46,315 nucleotides of DNA from Bacteroidota bacterium (GTDB lineage: Bacteria; Bacteroidota; Bacteroidia; UKL13-3): positions 1 through 46,315 of the forward strand of contig CANGVA010000017.1 in the NCBI GenBank assembly GCA_947457395.1. The letters run 5' to 3'. This document shows positions 8,666 through 17,251 of the stretch, one piece after another. Numbering within the stretch: the first letter of the stretch is position 1; the number at the start of each line of letters is the position of its first letter. Made by a program: the position numbers and the translations under genes. The notes under the pieces were generated by a model. It did no database searches and had not been told where the DNA came from. It saw nothing but the letters and a program-made list of their open reading frames with translations.

Positions 8666-11035
8666 CTATTCCTCATCGGATTTGCCCGGCTCCGGCTCAA
8701 TATCTATGAGGGTTTTGCCAAATTCTTTCTTGGCATTAATGGATTTTTCCAGTGAAAGCAGCATAGCTGGCAGCAATAGCAAATTCATGAGCATACCAAA
8801 CAACAGGGAAAGGGATGTTAGCACACCCAGGGCAATGGTACCGCCAAAATCAGAAGCGGCAAAAATGATGAATCCAAAAAACAAAGCCACTGCGGTATAG
8901 ATAATACTTGGGCCTGCTTCATTAAGTGATTCCGGAATGGCAAGTTTCATGCTCCAGTTATTGTGCTTTAACGAATTGCGGTATTTGGCTAAATAATGAA
9001 TGGTAAAATCTACAACAATGCCGTATGCTACTGAAAAAATAATAATGGTAGATGGTTTGAGTCTGATTTGAAAGAATCCCATGATACCAATAGTCATGAG
9101 CAATGGCACAATATTAGGAATAAGAGATATGGTTACCATTTTCCAACTTAAAAATAAAAATGCCATCATAACGGAAATTATGAGCAAGGCGGCAATCATA
9201 CTTTGAAGCAGGTTGGATACCAGGTAATCATTTCCTTTTAAAAATATAACGCTGGTACCGGTGAGTTTAACCTGATATTTTTCACCGGTAAAAATCTCAT
9301 CCACCAAGCGCTGCACTCGTGCATTGAGCATTTTCATCTGTTCCGAACCAACATCGGCCATTTGCACACTGATGCGCGCAATCTGGTAGTTGCTGTCAAC
9401 CATGGATTTTACCAGACTGCCGTTTGCACCAGACCCTGCAGGCAAGTAAGACATCAGTTCAGGAATTTCCAGTGCTCCGGGTATCAGATAATAACGTGCA
9501 TCACCCCCGTGATAAGACTGATTGGCAAACTTTAAAAAATCAACTACCGAAACAGATTTAGAAAACTCAGGAAACGTATTCAACTCCTTTTGCAGGCGAT
9601 TAATTTTTTGCAGCGTGGCTAAATCTTTTACTCCGTTTTTTCTTTTGGTATTGATGCTAATTTCGTAAGGCAATACACCCTTGAGGTGCTGTTCAAAAAA
9701 TTTCAAATCGGTATAAACTTTATCTTTTACAGGTAAATCATCTACCACATAACCCAAAGTGCGCACCCGGGTAGCACCCCAAACCGAAACAAGACAAATA
9801 AGCACCGTAACAGCATAAATACTTTTGCGGTGATTATACACCACATAATTACACCACTCCATCACACGCATCAGCCGTTGGCTGTCCAGGTGTTTGGTAT
9901 GCGCAGGTTTGGGTGGTGGCAGGTAACTGTATACAATTGGAATAAATACCAGCGAGATAAGATACACCAGCATGATATTGATACCGGAAATAACAGAAAA
10001 CTGATCGAGTATGGCACTGCCTGAAAAGCTGAATACACAAAAACCTACGGCAGTAGTGATATTGGTTAGAAATAAAGGCAAACCGTTTTTGGTAATGAGC
10101 CGCATAATGGCCAGCATTTTATTGCCATGTATTCTAAACTCCTGATGATATACGTTTAGCAGATAAATGCAGTTTTGTATACCAATAATTACCATGAGCG
10201 GTGGCAATATGCCGGTAAGTAAGGTAATGCGGTAGCCAAATAAATGTATACTGCCTAGCGTGCATATTACAGATATAACCACCACTATTAAAGAAAACAA
10301 AACCGCAGAGAAAAATTTAAAAAACATAAAGATAAACAGTGCGGTAATGGCTATGCTCAGGTAGGTAAATAATTTAATTTCATTGGCCACTTTTGATGCA
10401 TGAACCGTGCGCACGTATGGCAAACCTGAGTAGTGCATGTTTGTTTCATGCTCTTTGCCAAACTCGTTGCACAAACGTTCCAGTTCATTAACAAGGGGAA
10501 TGCGTTCTTTAGAGTCGAGCTGTTGCTTGTGCAATGTTATGGCAATGAGTACAACATTGGTTTGCTCATTATACAGCAACCCTTTATAAAAAGGCAGGTT
10601 ATGCACCAATGCCTTAAAAGAGTCGGCTTCTTGTTGTGTATCCAGATAACGGTTAAGTAAGGGCTTAAGCTGCAATACATGCAGGCTGTCATTTTTAACC
10701 AGGTTGTAAATTTTAGGTATGGATACTACTTTTTCTACACCGGGTGTTTTTTCAAGGGCATTGCACAGGGCATAAAAGTCATTGAAATAATCTCGCTCAA
10801 ATAATTGATTGGATTGAAAACCCACAGCCAGAATATTGCCGTCCTCGCCAAAAGTTTCTTTAAACTTTATATACGTTATATAATCTTCATCATCCTTAGG
10901 AACAACCTTGGCAAAATCATAGGTTAGTTTTACCTGCGAAGCCAAGAAAGCAAATACCACAGTAAGCAAGCCCAATGCAATGAGCAGAGCCAGGCGGTTG
11001 CGCAAAATAAAACGTCCGAATTGTTGCCAGATCAT
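8666..11035 (-). CDS. RND superfamily (MMPL-type) transporter
   Basis: A protein of 789 residues with the duplicated RND layout: an N-terminal transmembrane helix (about residues 12-32), a large periplasmic loop, a bundle of five or six helices (about 230-375), another helix near residue 405, a second periplasmic loop, and a second helix bundle (about 625-765). The segment AYGIVVDFTIHYLAKYRN carries the helix Asp typical of proton-driven RND transporters; the matching site in the first half reads GIQNCIYLLNVY with Asn. It belongs to the MMPL/SSD branch (YdfJ, HpnN-like) that moves lipids or hydrophobic compounds. The substrate cannot be told from sequence. It is transcribed divergently from porZ. 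Confidence 0.85.
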   Translation of the reverse strand: MIWQQFGRFILRNRLALLIALGLLTVVFAFLASQVKLTYDFAKVVPKDDEDYITYIKFKETFGEDGNILAVGFQSNQLFERDYFNDFYALCNALEKTPGVEKVVSIPKIYNLVKNDSLHVLQLKPLLNRYLDTQQEADSFKALVHNLPFYKGLLYNEQTNVVLIAITLHKQQLDSKERIPLVNELERLCNEFGKEHETNMHYSGLPYVRTVHASKVANEIKLFTYLSIAITALFIFMFFKFFSAVLFSLIVVVISVICTLGSIHLFGYRITLLTGILPPLMVIIGIQNCIYLLNVYHQEFRIHGNKMLAIMRLITKNGLPLFLTNITTAVGFCVFSFSGSAILDQFSVISGINIMLVYLISLVFIPIVYSYLPPPKPAHTKHLDSQRLMRVMEWCNYVVYNHRKSIYAVTVLICLVSVWGATRVRTLGYVVDDLPVKDKVYTDLKFFEQHLKGVLPYEISINTKRKNGVKDLATLQKINRLQKELNTFPEFSKSVSVVDFLKFANQSYHGGDARYYLIPGALEIPELMSYLPAGSGANGSLVKSMVDSNYQIARISVQMADVGSEQMKMLNARVQRLVDEIFTGEKYQVKLTGTSVIFLKGNDYLVSNLLQSMIAALLIISVMMAFLFLSWKMVTISLIPNIVPLLMTIGIMGFFQIRLKPSTIIIFSVAYGIVVDFTIHYLAKYRNSLKHNNWSMKLAIPESLNEAGPSIIYTAVALFFGFIIFAASDFGGTIALGVLTSLSLLFGMLMNLLLLPAMLLSLEKSINAKKEFGKTLIDIEPEPGKSDEE

Positions 11036-11138
11036 GAATGAGGGGCAAAAATAGAAAAAATGGGCTCACTGCGGGTTAAATTTATATTTTCGTGGACCTT
11101 ATACCATTTATATGCCTCTTAGCGTTTACTCTAAACGT

Positions 11139-13451
11139 ATGTTTAAAAACAAAATCTTGCTGCTGCTTTGTGCCTGCCTGTGCGGTTTAAACCAATATGC
11201 CCAACAAGCCAAAGCACCGGTAAATGGCTGGCGTGTGCACCTATCGTTCAGGGTAAATAATGACTTAACCGAAGCGGGTGAACTTGTTTATGTGGCCTCA
11301 AAAAGTGCTTTGTTTACGTTACAAAAAAACAGCGGAGAGGTAGCAGTAATATCTAAAATTAACGGACTCTCTGATGTGGAAGCTACCAATATAGAGTACG
11401 ATGCTGCAACCGGAACTGTTATTATTGGCTATAACAACAGCAATATTGATTTACTGAGTGGCGGTTTTACTTATAATATTCCGGATATTAAAGATAAAAT
11501 CATTATTGGTGATAAAAACATCAATAATATTACTGTGCATAATAAGCTGGCTTACCTGGCCTGCGGCTTTGGTATTGCAGTTATTGATCTGGAAAAGAAA
11601 AAACTTGCCGATACCTATACCAATCTGGGTGCAGGCGGCAGCAACATTGCCATATCAGATGTAGCAGTTTATGATAATAATATTTATGCTGCTACCCGCA
11701 ATGGCATTTACCGAGCAGCATTAAATAACAATAACCTGAGCGATTTTAATAACTGGAGTTTATTTAAAACCTCTCAATACAGCAACCATATGGAGGTTTT
11801 TGGCGGACAGTTGTATGCTGTGGTTGATTCTGCTGTTTATCTTTATGACGGTATTAGCTGGAGTGCACAGCCTCTTAATAATATGGCCAAAGCGAAAGTG
11901 AATGATATGAAGGTGTGCAATAACCGGTTGGTGGTGGCAACCGATCAGATGATTATGATGCTGAAAGCCGGTGAAACAATCCCGGAAATGCGGCCTGAAG
12001 TAAAAACTACCTCGGCCATTGTTTCTGCAGAAGGCGATCTTTATTTTATAGCACTGGATTATTCACTAATAAAAATAGAAGGCCGATTTGGCAATGCTGA
12101 TTATTTTGGACCGGCCGGGCCTTATGCCAATACTGCCCAGCGCATGGCCTATTTTGATAAACAGTTGTGGGTGGCTGCAGGGCAGGTTGATGGTTTTGGA
12201 AACGGTGCCGGTTGGAGTCCGCGCAGCAACAATGACAAATTTTACAGGTTTACCGAAAATAGTTGGACTAGTTTTAAGCAAAGCAATGCCTCGCAAATTT
12301 TAAACAGCAGAGATTTTATTGATGTGGCTATAAACCCCGAAAATAAAAAAGTGTATATGGCAAGTTTTGGCAATGGCTTGCTTGAGCTGGATGAAAACGG
12401 AAATGTGCTTACCCTGTTCGACTCATCTAACAGCAGTATACAAAATTTTAATGCAGTTGGATACAGGCCCACTTTTGTTTCCGGTGTGGCATTTGATGCC
12501 AAAGGCAATTTATGGGTGAGTAATTTTGGTGCAGTTAGGCCCATCTCTGTAAAAACAAGAGAAGGTAACTGGTACTCCTTTCAATTTCCGGCAAATATAG
12601 ATACACGCCTTGGCTATATCTTGTGCGATGACTACAACAACAAATGGAGTTTTAATACAAAAGGCGGAGGCCTGCTGGTGTTTAATGATAACGGCACACC
12701 TGCCAACAGCAATGACGATAATTATAAACTACTTACCTCTGCACAACAAAACGGTGCATTGCCAAGCAATACCGTGCTAAGCATGGTGCAGGATTTAAAA
12801 GGCGAAGTTTGGGTTGGAACCGATAAAGGATTTTGCATTTTCAGGAATCCGCAAGATATTTTTAAACCCAATAAAGACTTTGATGCCACACGCATTGTGG
12901 TAAAAACCGGACTGGTGTTTTCCAATATGCTGGGCGATAATCCCATTACCTGCATACGTGTAGATGCCGCCAACCGTAAATGGATTGGCACAGCCAATGG
13001 TGGTGTGTTTCTGCTATCGGAAGATGGATATACCATTCTTCGAAATTTTAATACTTCCAACAGTCCATTGTTATCCGATGCCATTTATGAGATTGGGCTT
13101 GATGGACAAACAGGCGAAGTATTTATTGCAACCGATAGGGGCATTATTTCATATATGGGAGATGCAACAGATGCCGGAAACACGCATGGAGATGTGATGG
13201 TTTACCCCAACCCGGTTAGACCTGAGTATACAGGCAATATTGCCATTAAAGGATTGGTAAAAGATGCCAACGTAAAAATAACAGATGTGGCAGGCAATTT
13301 GGTTTATGAAACAAAAGCCAATGGAGGCATGGCCACCTGGAACGGATTAAATTTTAGCGGCAAGCGCGCTGCCACAGGCGTGTATCTGATATACTCCTCC
13401 AATGCCGATGGCACGGAAACGTTTGTAACCAAAATACTTTTTGTGAATTGA
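11139..13451 (+). CDS. porZ: Type IX secretion system protein PorZ
   Basis: About 770 residues with a signal peptide (MFKNKILLLLCACLCGLNQYAQ). I chose the ATG at 11139 because the peptide is canonical from there; an in-frame ATG at 11112 would add nine residues. After the signal, the segment VNGWRVHLSF...NNDLTEAGELVYVASKSALF is typical of the PorZ N-terminal propeller domain. It is followed by many short propeller blades, including two-component-regulator-type ones (GEVWVGTDKGFCIF, RKWIGTANGGVFLL). The end is a T9SS-type C-terminal domain (VMVYPNPVRPEYTG..., ATGVYLIYSS). PorZ belongs to the cell-surface attachment complex with PorU, PorV and PorQ, where it binds A-LPS and presents it to the sortase PorU. 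This fits the T9SS cargo genes elsewhere in the window. Confidence 0.9.
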   Translation: MFKNKILLLLCACLCGLNQYAQQAKAPVNGWRVHLSFRVNNDLTEAGELVYVASKSALFTLQKNSGEVAVISKINGLSDVEATNIEYDAATGTVIIGYNNSNIDLLSGGFTYNIPDIKDKIIIGDKNINNITVHNKLAYLACGFGIAVIDLEKKKLADTYTNLGAGGSNIAISDVAVYDNNIYAATRNGIYRAALNNNNLSDFNNWSLFKTSQYSNHMEVFGGQLYAVVDSAVYLYDGISWSAQPLNNMAKAKVNDMKVCNNRLVVATDQMIMMLKAGETIPEMRPEVKTTSAIVSAEGDLYFIALDYSLIKIEGRFGNADYFGPAGPYANTAQRMAYFDKQLWVAAGQVDGFGNGAGWSPRSNNDKFYRFTENSWTSFKQSNASQILNSRDFIDVAINPENKKVYMASFGNGLLELDENGNVLTLFDSSNSSIQNFNAVGYRPTFVSGVAFDAKGNLWVSNFGAVRPISVKTREGNWYSFQFPANIDTRLGYILCDDYNNKWSFNTKGGGLLVFNDNGTPANSNDDNYKLLTSAQQNGALPSNTVLSMVQDLKGEVWVGTDKGFCIFRNPQDIFKPNKDFDATRIVVKTGLVFSNMLGDNPITCIRVDAANRKWIGTANGGVFLLSEDGYTILRNFNTSNSPLLSDAIYEIGLDGQTGEVFIATDRGIISYMGDATDAGNTHGDVMVYPNPVRPEYTGNIAIKGLVKDANVKITDVAGNLVYETKANGGMATWNGLNFSGKRAATGVYLIYSSNADGTETFVTKILFVN

Positions 13452-13502
13452 GTTGATACAAAACAGTTGCCGGTACTTATCCGCACTTCAATTTTATGCA
13501 AA

Positions 13503-14135
13503 CTACAGACGCCTGATAACAGGCAATGAATCTATACTCTTAACGCGTGAAACAAGTTGCCCTTGGTTAAAATAAAAAAAACGACCTGCTTTTTGAGCTG
13601 TATGCTTATCTACCATTAGGTCCTTTAAAAACCTCTTTATATAAGTCCTTGTAAAATTTGATTGATAATATTTGGTATCGATACCAACTATTGGCCGTTT
13701 AAGTTTATTTGAATGAAGCATACGGGAGCAATCATAATACTCAGCAACAACAACCAACTCAACAGAAGCTTTAGCGCATTTTTGCTGAAGCAAATCCAAC
13801 GACTCACAATACTTGGATTTACATTTTGGCGACCATATATAAACAATGGCATGCTGATACTTTGTAATATGTTGCTTTACATCATTGCCATTACCAATCA
13901 TTAACTTATTTACACGGAACGTATCAATTAGTAAATTTTGACCCATATTCGTTTCAATTGACCAATCAAATAAATCAGGGCATATTTTTTTTGATTGAAC
14001 ATAATAAGAAGTAAGGCCCTGCAACGTACCATTTACCTTTATTAGACCGCATGAATTAGCGATGCAAAAGTAGATTACTAAAACAAGTGAAAGGCAAATT
14101 GAGCTTTTACTAAATCTTAAACCAATAAATAACAT
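13503..14135 (-). CDS. Putative lipoprotein with thioredoxin-like features, hypothetical
   Basis: A protein of 210 residues. The N-terminus has a hydrophobic segment ending in IANSC (Cys29), an acceptable Bacteroidota lipobox. The middle has AIVYIWSPKCKSKYCESLDLL followed by a VELVVVAEYYD strand. This resembles the strand, active-site helix and strand of a thioredoxin fold, but the cysteines are spaced C-x4-C rather than C-x2-C, so redox activity is doubtful. It is the last gene of the island array, and a 230-bp repeat element ends 52 bp upstream of its ATG. Function unknown; an orphan immunity protein or a stress lipoprotein are both possible. Confidence 0.55.
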   Translation of the reverse strand: MLFIGLRFSKSSICLSLVLVIYFCIANSCGLIKVNGTLQGLTSYYVQSKKICPDLFDWSIETNMGQNLLIDTFRVNKLMIGNGNDVKQHITKYQHAIVYIWSPKCKSKYCESLDLLQQKCAKASVELVVVAEYYDCSRMLHSNKLKRPIVGIDTKYYQSNFTRTYIKRFLKDLMVDKHTAQKAGRFFYFNQGQLVSRVKSIDSLPVIRRL

Positions 14136-14187
14136 AATAACTGTAATTTTATTACTTGAATTGTAGCAAAGGATAGTGAAATAAATG

Positions 14188-14417
14188 CCCCCAGATGCCG
14201 CGCGAATCTTTCGTGTGGCTTTTTAACTTCAAGACGAATGTCTTTAAAATGCATATGTATTTTTATTGCCTAAACAATGATACATAAAATATCTCACGGC
14301 AACAGAAATGTTTTGCTGCTTATAAAAGCTAATCTTCGTTTTGTGTCATTAAGAAGTATCATGTATAAATGATTGAATTTGTTATTTAATACTATACTAG
14401 TTACCACGCGAAAGATT
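14188..14417. repeat. 230-bp repeat element A, copy 1 (REP-ended, MITE/BIME-like)
   Basis: Nearly identical to 17252-17480: I count three substitutions plus one small change near the right end. The left end carries a hairpin (14197-14219), and AATCTTTCGTGTGG (14205-14218) is answered by the inverted copy CCACGCGAAAGATT at 14404-14417. The interior has no convincing reading frame but holds ATGATAC and GTATCAT as an inverted pair. The gap 14136-14489 consists mainly of this element and part of repeat B. It could be a non-autonomous element mobilised by the nearby RAYT, or a structured RNA. Confidence 0.8.
14197..14219. repeat. REP-like palindrome at left end of repeat A copy 1
   Basis: GCCGCGCGA and TCGTGTGGC pair over 9 positions (two as G-U in RNA) around a 5-base loop. 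It shares arms with the palindromes at 15178-15200, 15841-15864 and 17261-17283. Confidence 0.7.
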
Positions 14418-14445
14418 AGCTACGCTGTCCTGCGTTTCACGCGGT

Positions 14446-14550
14446 AGCGGGGGCGATGCAATCGCGTGGCAGCGGAGAGGCTATTGAAATTATTTGGTTT
14501 CATGGTACCACTTGTATTCTTTGTATCCATATCCTTTGTACTTTTTATTT
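14446..14550. repeat. 105-bp direct repeat B, copy 1
   Basis: Identical to 16553-16657 except for one base seen (GCGTGG versus GCGCGG). It begins with a GC-rich palindrome (GCGATGCAATCGC) and then contains the last ~20 codons and the stop of the neighbouring secreted-protein gene. The two copies are exactly 2107 bp apart in the same orientation. Confidence 0.85.
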
Positions 14551-15104
14551 TTATTTAGTTTAAGCTTGTTGATATTGATTTTCTTATTCACTTTGAATAG
14601 AAAAAACCGGTATTTTTTATAATGTAATATACCATTCTCCGAATCATAAACCGGCTCTTTAAATCCGCAATTATGAAAATGCAATACATCCAAACCACAG
14701 TTTTGTTGCTTCCATAATACCACTCGCAATGATGCAGGATTGAATGTGCCATCTATGGATTTCATGATATAAATATTTTGTTGCCTAAAATAAACGAGAT
14801 AATGATTTCGAAAATCATAAAGTAAGTAACCTAATTTAGTAGATGTATTGGCCTTATAGAATAAAAAAGTATAATGGTCATCCATTTGTACCACATTACT
14901 GTCATTAAAATGGCTTTCAATACCATACTTAATTTTATAGTATTTTAAGTAAACTAAATAACCCACACCATATTTTATATGTAGGTTTGAGTCTGTGAAT
15001 TCAACCCTTGAGGAATCAACCAATGTTTCTAACTTAACCATACGCTGAGCATACAACCCATTGAGAATAAAACTTGATAGTATTATAAAGAAGATTGATT
15101 TCAT
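14490..15104 (-). CDS. Secreted hypothetical protein of the island array
   Basis: A protein of 204 residues from the ATG at 15104. That start gives a clean signal peptide (MKSIFFIILSSFILNGLYAQ). The frame stays open upstream to 15236, but that part would run through a REP palindrome and the end of the RAYT gene and is rejected. The mature protein is rich in Tyr, Lys and Phe (for example YLVYLKYYKIKYG and KYKGYGYKEYKWYHETK), with no domain I recognise. Its last ~20 codons lie in repeat B and are found again at 16597-16657, so a homologous gene once existed there. Function unknown. Confidence 0.6.
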   Translation of the reverse strand: MKSIFFIILSSFILNGLYAQRMVKLETLVDSSRVEFTDSNLHIKYGVGYLVYLKYYKIKYGIESHFNDSNVVQMDDHYTFLFYKANTSTKLGYLLYDFRNHYLVYFRQQNIYIMKSIDGTFNPASLRVVLWKQQNCGLDVLHFHNCGFKEPVYDSENGILHYKKYRFFLFKVNKKININKLKLNKNKKYKGYGYKEYKWYHETK

Positions 15105-15177
15105 CGGGCAAAATAACTTAAATGTAAAAACTCTCTTGCATACATTTGCAAACTTAAGAAACCAGGTACACCCCGCT

Positions 15178-15200
15178 ACCGCGCGATTGTATCGCGTGGT
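15178..15200. repeat. REP-like palindrome downstream of the RAYT gene
   Basis: CCGCGCGAT and ATCGCGTGG pair around a 3-base loop (one G-U), with an extra A/T pair outside. It lies 23 bp past the RAYT stop codon and is an inverted partner of the palindrome at 15841-15864 on the other side of the gene. Confidence 0.75.
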
Positions 15201-15222
15201 TTTTACAATATTAACAATTACA

Positions 15223-15795
15223 TCAAAATCTAACATTTACTTGGTCAATTACTTCAATACCTTTCAGCAAACCTTGTCCACCGGCATAATCTATTGCACT
15301 ACTATACAAATATTCGTGTGCTGCAAAAACATACCCTTCCTCAACCGGATTGTTATGAATATAATTTACCTTTTGCATTATTACAGCATTGCTCCACAAT
15401 TCAATTGGTTTATTATCGTGTCGCCAAAATTGATGTTTTGTTGTGTTGGAACTGGACCTTCCTGCATTAGTAAATTGTTCAATTAACCATTCTCTTCTGC
15501 TCTCTTTGGGGTTCGTTCTTATTGCCTCTATCAATCTTTTACTCGTAAATCGTTTAATATCTCCTAGTACTAATTCGGGTTTATGAGGTTCTGATACACC
15601 AAAAATTAAATGAACATGATTGGTCATGATACACCAAGCAAAGACCCTCATCGTTTTATGCTCTATGGCATATCGTAAACTATCGAGCACTATATTTTTA
15701 TATTCGTTTCGAGTAAACACGTCTATCCAATTTACTACTGCAAAACTTACAAAGTATAAACCTTCTGGATTATGAAATTTATAGTTTCTAGACAT
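15223..15795 (-). CDS. REP-associated tyrosine transposase (RAYT, Y1/IS200-like)
   Basis: A protein of 190 residues of the IS200/Y1 transposase superfamily. The HUH motif is MTNHVHLIFG (His60 and His62), and the candidate nucleophile is Tyr145 in VNYIHNNPVEEGYV, followed by YLYSSAIDYAGG; this combination is the RAYT signature. RAYTs bind and process single-stranded REP palindromes. Here the gene is bracketed by two GC-rich palindromes with the same arms (15178-15200 and 15841-15864), and related palindromes recur elsewhere in the island, so gene and repeats fit as one REP system. Length and motifs look intact. It is the only transposase-type gene in the window. Confidence 0.9.
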   Translation of the reverse strand: MSRNYKFHNPEGLYFVSFAVVNWIDVFTRNEYKNIVLDSLRYAIEHKTMRVFAWCIMTNHVHLIFGVSEPHKPELVLGDIKRFTSKRLIEAIRTNPKESRREWLIEQFTNAGRSSSNTTKHQFWRHDNKPIELWSNAVIMQKVNYIHNNPVEEGYVFAAHEYLYSSAIDYAGGQGLLKGIEVIDQVNVRF

Positions 15796-15840
15796 GGTAG
15801 ATTAATCTTCAACTGCAATTTAAGATTTAGGATGCGAAAT

Positions 15841-15864
15841 ACCACGCGACAGGAGTCGCGCGGC
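15841..15864. repeat. REP-like palindrome upstream of the RAYT gene
   Basis: CCACGCGA (15842-15849) and TCGCGCGG (15856-15863) pair with one G-U around a short loop, followed by CAGCAGTAGCGG. It lies 46 bp upstream of the RAYT ATG. Its arms are the same sequence family as at 15178-15200 and in repeat A. Confidence 0.75.
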
Positions 15865-15888
15865 AGCAGTAGCGGAGTAAAGCTATAA

Positions 15889-16431
15889 TTAGTCTTTAAG
15901 ACGTTTTAGCTTCTGTAGAATGTCGTTCTCAAATGTACTCTTAGCTTTTCTTTTTTGAGCTGACGTTAATTGCCAATTCATAAAATTAGCTGACGCTTTA
16001 TCCATGAATAATACATTCATAACACATAAATCTGACGTAAATCCATTGAACCACGAATATTTATTCGCGATATCAACTCTGAACACCATATCTCCATCTG
16101 TTGACTTTACCCACCAATACGTCTTCTCATAATCTTTTGCTGTATTTGTTATCTTAAAAATGCATCGACAGGTATTACAATTTGAACTATCAATGAATGC
16201 TACTTTTTCAATTTTTAAAGGAGTATTTTTCTCAATAATTGCCACAGTTTGTTCATCCACTCTGTTTTCAGGGTGCTTTAACCAAAACTTATCCAACAGC
16301 TGAATAGTTTCTGCTTCGTTTACATACAGCCTACTATAACATCGCAATACTGTATCGCCTGCAGAGAGACAACTTATAAAGCCTAAACACAAAATCAAAT
16401 AAAAAGCTATAAGTATATGGGTTGATTTCAT
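15889..16431 (-). CDS. Small putative lipoprotein of the island array, hypothetical
   Basis: A protein of 180 residues with a hydrophobic N-terminus ending in LGFISCLSAG, so Cys21 could be lipidated; otherwise it is a secreted protein. The body has a Cys pair (SSNCNTCRCIF), a YWWVKSTDGDMVFRVDI strand pair, then SWFNGFTSDLCVM, and ends in a basic helix (SAQKRKAKSTFENDILQKLKRLKD). No family is recognised. Size, N-terminus and the basic Phe-Glu C-terminal helix resemble the neighbour at 16652-17197, so the two may be distant paralogues. It is adjacent to the RAYT promoter side. Orphan immunity protein is one possible role, inferred from context only. Confidence 0.55.
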   Translation of the reverse strand: MKSTHILIAFYLILCLGFISCLSAGDTVLRCYSRLYVNEAETIQLLDKFWLKHPENRVDEQTVAIIEKNTPLKIEKVAFIDSSNCNTCRCIFKITNTAKDYEKTYWWVKSTDGDMVFRVDIANKYSWFNGFTSDLCVMNVLFMDKASANFMNWQLTSAQKRKAKSTFENDILQKLKRLKD

Positions 16432-16552
16432 ACGATTATATTATCTTAACCTACTAAGACCATAAATTGCTGTTGGAATAAGCAATGCTTTTGGCAAAGC
16501 AGCTGCGAAGGTATTAGCTACGCTAAACTTCCCCGAGCAATCAGGGCGCGGC

Positions 16553-16657
16553 AGCGGGGGCGATGCAATCGCGCGGCAGCGGAGAGGCTATTGAAATTAT
16601 TTGGTTTCATGGTACCACTTGTATTCTTTGTATCCATATCCTTTGTACTTTTTATTT
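16553..16657. repeat. 105-bp direct repeat B, copy 2 (with gene-end remnant)
   Basis: Second copy of the 14446-14550 repeat. On the minus strand bases 16657-16597 encode the same peptide end (...KYKGYGYKEYKWYHETK and stop) as the intact gene at 14490-15104, but here it has no body upstream: the gene at 16652-17197 ends just at the junction. Confidence 0.85.
16597..16657 (-). pseudogene. 3'-end remnant of a homologue of the 14490-15104 gene
   Basis: About 19 codons plus a stop, matching the C-terminus of the intact gene exactly at protein level. The upstream body is missing and is replaced by a different lipoprotein gene whose stop codon falls at 16652. This marks a recombination or replacement point in the array. 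Confidence 0.65.
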
Positions 16658-17197
16658 ATAAATATTCGTGTCTCTAAAGTATGGTTTTAATAATGGTAGT
16701 AATTCCTCGTTGAATTTTTCTAGATATCGTTTTCTAAGGATTTTATATTTTTTTTGATTATCATAAAAAGTATAATCAGAAGTTAATTTGGTATTCAGTG
16801 AATCGTAAATAAAAAATTCGCTAACTGCAAATCCTGACGAAAATAATCCAATTTTATAGATGGTAGTTTTATCCGGTGTAAACATATACCATGAATATAA
16901 ATTTGTCCAGTTGATAACAGGATAAAGAGGATGGATTTTATTACGCTGAAACACTTGTTGCTCTTCAGTAACAGAGAAGTAAAAATCTGTGTTTTTAAAA
17001 TAATTATTAGCAAAAGTACTATCAATCATTAACTCTATATGGTCGTTTTTAAATTTCTCCATTATAGGTATGATATATCCTACTTCTAGAGAATAAACAT
17101 TGGGTATCCTAACTTTGAAGACGGTTGTATACCCTGAAGTATAACATGAAACATTTATACAGCTAAATGTAACTAAAATAATTAATGTATTTTTCAT
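16652..17197 (-). CDS. Small secreted protein or lipoprotein of the island array, hypothetical
   Basis: A protein of 181 residues with an N-terminal signal segment (MKNTLIILVTFSCINVSCYTSG) and possible lipidation at Cys18. The remainder is rich in Tyr, Phe and Lys, has paired strands such as NLYSWYMFTPDKTTIYKIGL, and ends with a basic helix (KKYKILRKRYLEKFNEELLPLLKPY). No known family is recognised. Repeat A copy 2 ends 54 bp upstream of the ATG, the same arrangement as for the gene at 13503-14135. The stop codon coincides with the edge of repeat B copy 2. Confidence 0.55.
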   Translation of the reverse strand: MKNTLIILVTFSCINVSCYTSGYTTVFKVRIPNVYSLEVGYIIPIMEKFKNDHIELMIDSTFANNYFKNTDFYFSVTEEQQVFQRNKIHPLYPVINWTNLYSWYMFTPDKTTIYKIGLFSSGFAVSEFFIYDSLNTKLTSDYTFYDNQKKYKILRKRYLEKFNEELLPLLKPYFRDTNIYK

Positions 17198-17251
17198 GTT
17201 AATACGGTTATCTGATCATCCAACCATAGGGTATTTTTTGTGCATTTATAC

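Noticed and set aside
15105-15236. N-terminal extension of the secreted protein at 14490-15104 up to 15236
   Set aside because: The extension would read through a REP palindrome and overlap the RAYT stop; a clean signal peptide starts at 15104.
15061-15486. Plus-strand 141-codon open frame
   Set aside because: It lies opposite the RAYT gene and the neighbouring secreted-protein gene, crosses a REP palindrome and has no recognisable features.
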